This document shows, piece after piece, positions 56,566 to 64,000 of a stretch of DNA of 64,000 bases. The stretch lies in contig JAPTOF010000010.1 of the NCBI GenBank assembly GCA_028554755.1, positions 10,452,001 through 10,516,000 on the forward strand, in the 5' to 3' direction. Both the position numbers and the translations under genes were made by a program. The stretch's first letter is position 1; every line of letters starts with the position of its first letter. Under the pieces are notes generated by a model. That model saw only the letters and a list, made by a program, of their open reading frames with translations, had not been told where the DNA came from and searched no databases. The DNA comes from Cordia subcordata. Its lineage: Eukaryota; Streptophyta; Magnoliopsida; Boraginales; Cordiaceae.

Positions 56566-59471
56566 TCACTCTTGAGGGGCTTTGTTAAAATGTCGGTAAT
56601 CTGATCTTGAGACTTCATGTGCTCTATCTTCACTTTCTTCCTTGCGACACATTCTCGAACTCTTTCGCCATTGCCCTTTTGAACTATCACCATAGTCAAT
56701 GCCATCTCTTTGACTATGGCCTTTTGCAACCCACCTTGCCTTGTATCTTTCTACTTCATTTTTTGTATTCCTCTTTATTTTGTAAACCGGCTTTACTCTA
56801 ATAGCTTTGTGTCTTTTGGGTAAAGTCACAAGCTCCCAAGTATCATTCCTTTTGATCATCTTGATCTTTTCATCCACAGCTTCTCTCGACCTGTCACTCA
56901 TATAAGCTTCCTCAAATGTTATTAGCTCACAATCAGCATGGAGACAAAAGAGATTTAGATCTTCATTTAAATTTCGATTTACTTCGTAGATCTCACTCAA
57001 ACTTCTAAAGTGAGAAGCTCTTTCTTCAGGACTCGAACTTGTTGCAGAAGAATTTCCTTGACCTATAGTTGGAGATGGAGTTGCAGTTGGAGTTGGAACT
57101 ACACGTGATGCTAGAGTAGGAATTGGAGAGATAGAATCCCTATTCGCTTCTACTTCTTACTCTTGTAATAGCAAGAATTTATCTTCTTTTTGCTCATTAG
57201 TACCCCAATCCCATTCTGCTTCTTCATCAAATTGAACATCTATGCTAATAATAATCCTTCCACTAATAGGATTGTAAAGCTTGTAACCTTTGGAGCATCT
57301 ATCATAGCCAATAAAAACAAGCTTTTGACTCTTGTCGTGAAGCTTGGATTTAACTTGATCTGGAATATGAGCATAGGCTATGCATCCAAAAACTCGTAAA
57401 TGCTTGATGCCAGGCTTCTTTTTATACCAGGCTTCCAATGGTGTCTTGTTAGAAAGACTCTTTGTAGCACTACGATTCAAAAGATACACAGTGCAATTAA
57501 CAGTTTCAGCCTAAAATTCTTTCGGCATTCCTTTGGTCTTCAACATGCTCCAAATCATCTCAAGAATCACTCTATTTTTTCTGTTAGCAACTCCATTTTG
57601 TTGAGGCAATCGAGGAACTGTCAAAGGACGTCAAATGCCCTGATCTTCACAAAACCTTTCAAATTCTTTTGATGTGAATTCTCTTCCTCTATCAGATCTC
57701 AAAGCTTTTATCTTGTAACCACTTTCCTTTTCAACAAGGGCTTTAAATATCTTGAACTTCTCAAAAGCTTCAGATTTTTCTTTTAGGAAATAGACCCAAG
57801 TTTTACAGCTATAATCATCAATGAAAAGAATAAAGTACTTATTTTTACCATAGAAACTTGGATTTATAGGCCCACAAGTATCGGTATGGACAAGTTCTAG
57901 TGGCCTCCTTGCTCTTGATGTAGCCTCCTATGGAAAACTTTTCCTAGCTTGTTTCCCAAGAAGACAGCCTTCACAAATTTGCTCTGGATGATTGATGAGA
58001 GGCAATCCATTCACCATATTATTTTTTGACATTAAAGACAAATTTTCAAAATTTATGTGTCCAAATCTCAAATGCCAAAGCCAAGAAGTTTCGTTTACAC
58101 AAGCTTTAAAACATTTTGCTGTATCATTCCGAATATTTAATACAAATAATCTATTTCTTGTCATTGGCACTTTTGTTATCAAAACATTATTTTCATCCCT
58201 TATTACACAATGTTTATCTTCCAATAAAATTGTGTAATTTTTCTCAAGAAGTTGGCCAAGACTCAAAATATTACTTTTTAATTTTGGCACATAATATACT
58301 TCAGAAATAAGACGATGCCTTCCATCTTTCAAACGGATTAGAATCTTACCTTTTCCTTCCACAGAGATCGTAGAGCCATCTCCAAATTTTACATTGCCCT
58401 TGACAGTTTCATCGAGCTCTGCAAACATACTCCTTTTTCCACTCATGTGATTGCTAGCTGCTGTATCAAGATACCATGAAGTCCCATCTCCATTAGGTTT
58501 ACCTTGATGAGCCATCAACAAAGTTATCTCCTCTTCTTCTTGTTTCTCTATGAAATTTGCTTTTTCAGCCACAACTTTTGGATTTTTTTTGCATTCATAA
58601 GAATAATTCCCAAATTTCTGACAATTATAACATTGAATTGACGATTTATCATACTTCCCTTTGCCTCTTCCATGCCCAGGTCCTTGTGTGTTGTTCTCTT
58701 CTTGCTTGGATTGATTAAATCCTTCTCTTCCACCACGTCCTCGCCCTCTATGTCCACGACCACGTCCACGTCCTCTTTGAGCTCCATTATTATTGGAATT
58801 TTCTTCTTTCTTCAAAGTAAGATTACTTTGAAGAACTTTTTTAAGGACTTCCTTATCTTTCTTCTTATATCTTTCTTCATGGGCTTGTAATGAACCCATG
58901 AGTTCATCAATGGACATGGTATCTAAATCCTTTGATTCTTCTATGGCTACAACAATATATTCATATTTTGGATGCAAAGAATGAAGGATTTTTCTACTAC
59001 ACGGACATCTTTCAAATCTTCTCCATATCTTTTTAATTGATTGGAAACTACCAAGACTCTTGAAATATAATCTGATATAGATTCAGTATTGTTCATATGG
59101 AGAGATTCGAACTCACCTCTTAAAGTCTGAAGACGAACATTTTTCACCTTGTCAACTCCTTTTTGGGATTTTTGAAGAATCTCCCATGCTTCCTTCGCGG
59201 TAGTGGCACAAGAAATCTTCTCGAACATCGCTTCATCCAAACATAGATGGATGATAGAAAGAGCTTGTTGATCTTTTTTACACAATCTTGTCAAGGCTTC
59301 CTTTTGAGCTTGACTCAAGGCTGCATCTTCATCCTATTCTGTGTAGCCTTTTTCTACAATTTCCCAAGCATCTTGAGAGCCAAGAAGGGCTTTTAGACGA
59401 ATTGCCCAATTATCGTAATTATCCTTCATTAGGCGAGGGAATTGAAACGGAAGCATCCCATTAGCCATCAT
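56566..59471 (-). pseudogene. Copia gag-pol pseudogene with reverse transcriptase deleted
   Basis: From ATG 59471 the UBN2-type gag domain runs to about 58930, with TAG at 59336-59334 and a one-base loss in an A-run near 58989. The zinc knuckle CYNCQKFGNYSYEC has Asn where the zinc-binding His should be. Protease has WYLDTAASNHMSG. The pre-integrase domain (SWLWHLRFGHINFENL) and integrase core (HTDTCGP, ALRSDRGREFTS) follow, but the catalytic Glu position reads QQNGVANRKNR (Asn). Reverse transcriptase begins (NDTWELVTLPK, RYKARWVAKGHSQRDGIDYG) and breaks off near 56690, joining to the far end of RNase H in another frame (DILTKPLK). Further stops lie in integrase. The element cannot copy or integrate by itself. 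Confidence 0.9.
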
Positions 59472-59482
59472 ATTTACCTAAT

Positions 59483-59492
59483 TCTGATACCA
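59483..59492 (-). other. Initiator-Met tRNA primer-binding site
   Basis: TGGTATCAGA three bases inside the 5' LTR, the standard copia primer site. Confidence 0.9.
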
Positions 59493-59495
59493 CTT

Positions 59496-59776
59496 TGTTA
59501 AAAAGTGGAAGAAACTATTTTGAATATAGAGAGAATATATTAAAACTTTATTATCTCTTCTAACATGGGCATATACAACTGAAATCTCTTACCTCTATAT
59601 ATAGGCTACTTTAGAAATCTAAAACTAAATAAGATTTGGTTAAACCAATCCTTTACCTATTAAAATAGCAAATAAATCAATCCTAATTTGACTAGGAAAA
59701 TAACCAATAAACTAATCCTAATATAATTAGAACTCCTAAACATATATAAATCCTAAATCAAGTTTATTCTCTAACA
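59496..59776 (-). repeat. 5' LTR of the copia element, 281 bp
   Basis: Runs TGTTAGAGAATAAACTTG...CACTTTTTAACA on the minus strand, with a TATA-like CTATATATAGAGG. Aligns closely with 56295-56502. Confidence 0.9.
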
Positions 59777-59904
59777 CCCCCAAAAAAACCCAACACAAAA
59801 ACCCCCAAACAACCAAACGAAAAAAGAAAAAGAAAAAGACAAGTTGGAGAATTCTACCAAAACATGCACACGTGTATTGGAACACATTCTATAACTCTTT
59901 ATTT

Positions 59905-60300
59905 GGGACAGAGTTTAAATTTGACGAAATTTTTTACTAAAAGTTCAAGATTAACAATAGTACGTGGTTCTTTGCACCCGTTATCTTATTCGTTTAACGA
60001 GTAACTAACTCGCTTAAAATATTTTGACCAGCTATATAAATGGCTTATAAGTTATAAAAAAAAATATCAAGTAGCAGTAATCAGCCGTGATGAATGATAC
60101 ACTATTTTCGGGAGGGAAAAAAAAAAAAAAAGGAGGCCGGCATAGCCCATCATATTTGACCAAATAAAAAAGAGTTCTTACATCTTCAACCATTTGGCAA
60201 CTTTGGATTATTATTAAAGTGGATGCCAAAATCGGATTAGGTGACAAGGGCTGAAAGTTCAAAACTAATGCTTAATTTACGATGACATTTTTGTGTTTAT
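59905..60300 (-). repeat. Duplicated receptor-upstream block (copy 3, continued)
   Basis: Aligns with 28440-28850 (AACTAATGCTT, CGATGACATTTTTGTGTTTA, CATTTGGCAACTTTG, GAGGCCGGCA-type text). Continues the block interrupted at 55880. It ends at a (TA)n run (60310-60350). Confidence 0.75.
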
Positions 60301-60309
60301 TTTATATGC

Positions 60310-60351
<42 letters not shown>
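60310..60351. repeat. (TA)n microsatellite
   Basis: About 20 uninterrupted TA units between the duplicated block and receptor stub C. Similar TA runs occur at 18001, 29963, 30789 and 41119. Confidence 0.95.
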
Positions 60352-60353
<2 letters not shown>

Positions 60354-60384
60354 AATATTTTGAATAATGATTGCTTATCCCAAA

Positions 60385-60456
60385 CAGAAACGTGGTCTCG
60401 CCTATCAAAAAATCACGAATTGTTCCTAACGTGATGGAAACAAGGGCTTCAGCCAT
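60385..60456 (-). pseudogene. Receptor 5' stub C (first 24 codons or so)
   Basis: From ATG 60456: MAEALVSITLGTIRDFLIGE TTFL, homologous to the first residues of receptor genes 1 and 2 and to stub B. It degenerates after about 24 codons near a TA run. On the minus strand the duplicated block lies downstream of it. Confidence 0.85.
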
Positions 60457-60519
60457 TCTTTAATAGTACTCCCTGGTAATATACAAAACTTAACGCTCTT
60501 CCTTGCTATAATATTTTTT

Positions 60520-60761
60520 GTCAAAATAAAAACAAGAAGCCATGAAAATCAAAATAGAGACAAGAGAATTATTTACAAGTATATATATTATTCACATGTG
60601 TTGTTACAAATTGTATAGACTAGTTGTTTATATAGGCAAGAGTGTGGCCAAGACAAAAACCTAACTATGGAAAGCATAAATTAGGCAATATAATAATTTA
60701 TAGAATACACGAGATACAATAAATCGGGCTAAATATATTCTCTACCATATATATTCTAACA
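60520..60761 (-). repeat. LTR of a second copia element
   Basis: On the minus strand it starts TGTTAGAATATATATGG at 60761, right after a purine-rich GTTTCAGGGGC tract that follows the RNase H coding end. The far end near 60520 is uncertain. Confidence 0.55.
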
Positions 60762-60779
60762 GCCCCTGAAACTCAAGGT

Positions 60780-61390
60780 GGAGTAAAAACACCAACTTGA
60801 GTTTGGACGTGAGGTCATCTATCCGCCCAGGTGGATGAGCTTTAGTGAACAGATAGGCTAGTTGTTTAGTAGACGGTGTAAAACGGAGCTGGGCAGTACC
60901 TTAGAGCATATGCTATCGGATGAAGTGACAAGCATATTCAATATGTTGAGTATGTTCATGGAAGACATCATTGTATGCTATCTGAATAACACTCTGATTA
61001 TCACAGTGAAGAATAGTAGCATGACTGAGAGGTAACCATGTCAGCAAGAAGCCATCAAAGCCAAATAACTTCCTGACTGGCATCAGCAAAAGCCCGATAC
61101 TCAGCTTTAGTACTCGAATGCGCTACAACAGTGTGCTTTTACTATGCCACAATAAGAGAGAGTCACTTAACAAGAACCAATAACCGGTAGTCAAACATCG
61201 ATCTGTAGGATCAGCGGACCCAATCGGCATCAGAATAACCCCAAAGAACCGAGGAAGAACTGGCAAAAAAGTGCAAGCCATGGAATAAAATACCCTTGAT
61301 ATACCGAAGAATACGAATAATAGCAACATAGCGTGTGAAACGAGGGGCAGACATAAACTGACTAACCAGATGAACAACACAAAATCCAAA
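60780..61390 (-). pseudogene. Copia RNase H fragment
   Basis: Minus-strand segments match the end of a Ty1/copia polyprotein: VSQFMSAPRFTRYVAIIRIL, YSDADW...[33 protein letters not shown], then the terminal tail before the LTR. Frame changes and stops occur throughout. The 5' side ends near 61390 at unrelated sequence, so only the 3' end of the element survives. Distinct family from the element at 56295-59776. Confidence 0.8.
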
Positions 61391-61878
61391 TTGCTAAGAA
61401 CAAATCCAATAAATCGAAGGCACGGTGGTGGAGAAAGTGCAGAGGTGAAGAGGTGAGCGAGATGCGATGGTGGATCGAGGGATTTTGGGGGCAGGTGACG
61501 AGCGAGATTAATGATGGAGGAAGAGATTTTTGGGGATTTTGGGGTATGTGACATATATAGCTAAGTTCTTTTTTTAATTATCATATTAACCCAAATGTTC
61601 TTTTAATTACAATTTTGGTAAATTATAAATATTTTATATTTAAACGATTTTCTTTTTATATTTAAATAATTTACTTATTATTAATATTACTCTAATAGGT
61701 ATTTTAGGTTAGATACATAGTTTGGAACTATAAAGTTAAAGTTAAAGAAACTAAATTAACAAAATATACTTAATTAGAATTGTAGTATAATTCTAATTAA
61801 GATAGTAAAAATTAAACTAGAATAGTTTATAAAATAATTAATATTTCTTATTTATAATTTTAATTAATTAATTAATTA

Positions 61879-61943
<65 letters not shown>

Positions 61944-62529
61944 GTAGCTAAAACAATATGATACTATACACTACCATGATAGTATATACATTACATAATA
62001 TACAAATATATTAATATTAATATACAAATACACAAATACTATAATTAATGCAATTATATTATATTAAAATGTCATAATTAAAGTTAATTCAACGAATCAT
62101 AGTTACGTTAGACATTGAAAAGTTAATTTAGTTAATAACATTGTGAATACAATTAAAAGTAAAAAAATTTATAGTATAATTAAGACCAATATAGTTTAAA
62201 TAAAACTTATTAGTACAGTGAGCAATATAATTAAGGCCAATATAGTTAAATACACTGATTTAATTGTACATAAAACTACCAATTGACTAGTAAATAGATG
62301 CTATGATTAAATTTATTCATTAATTAGATAACAAAAATTGACTTAAAAGAAAATAAACAAAATTAAATTTTAATAGACATATTCATTAATAAAATATAGT
62401 TAGATATGTTAGTATGTAGTATGAACATGCGTATATAAAGTAAATATGCATTAAACATAGGCCAAACAATAGCTTGTAAAATATTTACATTTTTTTAAAA
62501 TTATGATTCCTTCAAGTATTTATTTAATT
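61391..62529. other. Intergenic stretch, possibly the inner part of a CACTA element
   Basis: 61391-61550 is relatively GC-rich and unassigned. The rest is very AT-rich and contains an ATTA run (61862-61885) and (AAT)n (61886-61943). No transposase was found, so if this belongs to the CACTA element it is noncoding. Confidence 0.4.
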
Positions 62530-63049
62530 TTTTTTCAAAATTTCAAAATTTAGCTACCGATTCTAATCGGTTGCAAAATTCATGACCGATTCACATATCG
62601 GTAGCTAATTCAAAAATCAGTAGTTAAATTGGCGACCGACTAAAAATCGATAGCTAAATTTTACAACCAAGGTAAAATCGATCTCTAAAATAGCGACCGA
62701 CAACAAAACCAGTCACTAATTTAGCGACCGATTTGATGGGGTTGCAAAATTTTGCAACGGGATGAGAATTCGATAGCTAATTTTGCAACCAACTTGAATG
62801 TCGGTCACTAAATCTCGTCGCAATCTATATTTTGCGACTGATTTTCCATCGATCACAAAATTACCAATTTTGTTTGATATTTAGCAACTAATTTAGTCTC
62901 ATTTAGCGACCGCATCGCTAATTTTCTGGAGACAAAGTTAGAGATGGATCACCATCGCTGGCTAAATATCGGTCGCAAACCTTAAATTTAGCAACTGATT
63001 TTTTTCGATAGCTAAATTTTGGTCGCTATATACCTGTTTTTTAGTAGTG
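62530..63049 (-). mobile_element. Terminus of a CACTA (En/Spm-like) element with subterminal repeats
   Basis: The minus strand starts CACTACTAAAAAACAGGTAT at 63049, the class-defining terminus. The next 500 bp are packed with about 20 copies, in both orientations, of a motif like TAGCGACCGATT / GGTAGCTAAATT. Dense subterminal repeats bind the TNPA-like protein in this superfamily. The other terminus was not found. Confidence 0.75.
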
Positions 63050-64000
63050 TTACATATCCATCAATTACAAGAAATGTAGTTTTTCTTGTGTGATCAAATT
63101 ATTAAATTTGAATTGTAATTTTGATTTAGACAAGAATCAAAATTTACTTTGAATATCATCGCAATTTTGAGTTTCTTTTCTCTTGAGCCAAATACAAAAA
63201 TGAGATGGGCCGCTCAAAACATGTTACTAGGTAATCTCGGGGAAGCCACTAATTCAGGTAATTTCTCTGCACAAATATAAAGAGGGAACATCTTGTCTTT
63301 GTCACATGTTCTTTGTAACACCTTTTCACATTGGTTCTTTGTGAGATTTGTGTGTAATTTATAATGGCTTGGGTTTCTATTACTGTCATCATGGGCTTAT
63401 GCAATTTGGGTTAATTGATTAGGCTTAATGTGATGACTAGCTAATAGCCAGTTGATTAGGATCAATGTGGCGGTAGACTTGTAGTTAGGCCTGGAATGTG
63501 ATACTTAGTAGCAGGCTAGTAGTTTCTTTTTGTGTCCTTGTTCGTCATTCATCAATATTATATTTTACTTTCGTCTATTTTTTTATATGTAGTTGGGCAT
63601 GGGTTGTTAAACTCAATACGGTGGTAGGTTAGCAGTTTCTTTTCCGCGTACTTGTTCATCATTCATCTATATTAAATTTTACTTTCGTCTATTTTTTTAT
63701 TTTTTCACTCTAACACCCCTGCTTTTTGATAAATATTTTGGTTGCTAGACCAACACCAAAATTTTGCTTTTGGAAGTTTTAAGTTTCATGTGAACTTTGT
63801 TATGTATTTGGTGTTGGAAAAATAGCAGTAAAATATGAATTTGGAATTTCAGAAACAAACTATAATTGAACCAGAATGACAACGATACTAATTAAGTTGA
63901 AACCAAAAATTAAACAATGTGGCCGACACTTAATTGGATTGATATCATTAATGGATTTACGCCCCCAATGCAGATGCTAAAAGGCTCAAGCGTATCTCTC
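63050..64000. other. Right-end intergenic stretch
   Basis: No gene recognised. It includes a duplicated segment of about 75 bp (63510-63583 and 63627-63700; shared TATTTTACTTTCGTCTATTT). The last 150 bases have no recognised content. Confidence 0.5.

Larger units (their letters stand above)
56295..59776 (-). mobile_element. Ty1/copia deletion derivative
   Basis: Minus-strand order: 5' LTR (59776-59496), primer site (59492-59483), gag, protease, integrase, a stub of reverse transcriptase, the very end of RNase H, purine tract and a truncated 3' LTR (56502-56295). Nearly all of reverse transcriptase and RNase H is missing. It inserted within the duplicated receptor-upstream block, whose halves resume at 55880 and about 59905. 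Confidence 0.9.

Overview
This is nuclear DNA from a flowering plant, most likely a eudicot. It is strongly AT-rich, its genes have long introns, and most of it is transposable elements. The host genes recognised are two CC-NB-ARC-LRR (CNL) immune receptor genes of the RPP8/RPP13/R1 type, five short receptor 5' stubs, an F-box gene broken by transposons, an F-box-associated (DUF295/KIB1-4 propeller) pseudogene and a fructokinase pseudogene. The species cannot be told from the sequence. No rRNA or tRNA gene and no CRISPR array was seen.

Layout. 1-6699: the LTR-proximal part of an Athila/Tat-like Ty3/gypsy element on the minus strand (LTR, tRNA-Asp-type primer site, broken gag-protease, no reverse transcriptase). 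It sits against the 3' end of a Ty1/copia element whose LTR (7214-10733) is itself split by another LTR (8916-10444). 12505-21089: receptor gene 1 (plus strand), with a 5.8 kb intron holding Helitron-like repeats, one stop codon and three single-base frameshifts. 21661-21787: short copia/TRIM-like LTR with primer site. 21906-25601: complete Mutator-like element with 9-bp target duplication, a decayed MURA transposase and an unusual array of short hairpins near both ends. 26017-27125: a Tourist-like MITE and a fold-back element. 28849-35573: an F-box gene (minus strand) split by a 226-bp MITE and a 5.6 kb PIF/Harbinger element (29399-34984) that carries both the DDE transposase and the Myb-like helper gene. 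35688-39592: three more non-autonomous DNA elements. 41150-44060: DUF295 and fructokinase pseudogenes. 46115-52236: receptor gene 2 (minus strand), intact except for one frameshift. 52270-60460: receptor 5' stubs and duplicated upstream blocks, split by a deletion-derivative copia element and an organelle-like patch. 60520-61390: a copia RNase H tail with LTR. 62530-63049: one terminus of a CACTA element.

How the parts relate. The receptor genes, their repeated 5' stubs and the repeated upstream blocks mark this as a decaying, duplicating NLR cluster in which transposons landed in introns and flanks. Both receptor genes share one large intron, at the same place and phase, between the NB subdomain and the GLPLA motif. 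Nearly every gene shows single-base frameshifts, several in homopolymer or dinucleotide runs, so assembly error must be excluded before calling receptor 2 dead.

No wholly new system is claimed. The most unusual items are the hairpin-array Mutator element, the serial receptor 5' stubs, the tandem Helitron-like array, the fold-back element with 22-bp monomers, and the reading frame that continues across the Harbinger insertion.
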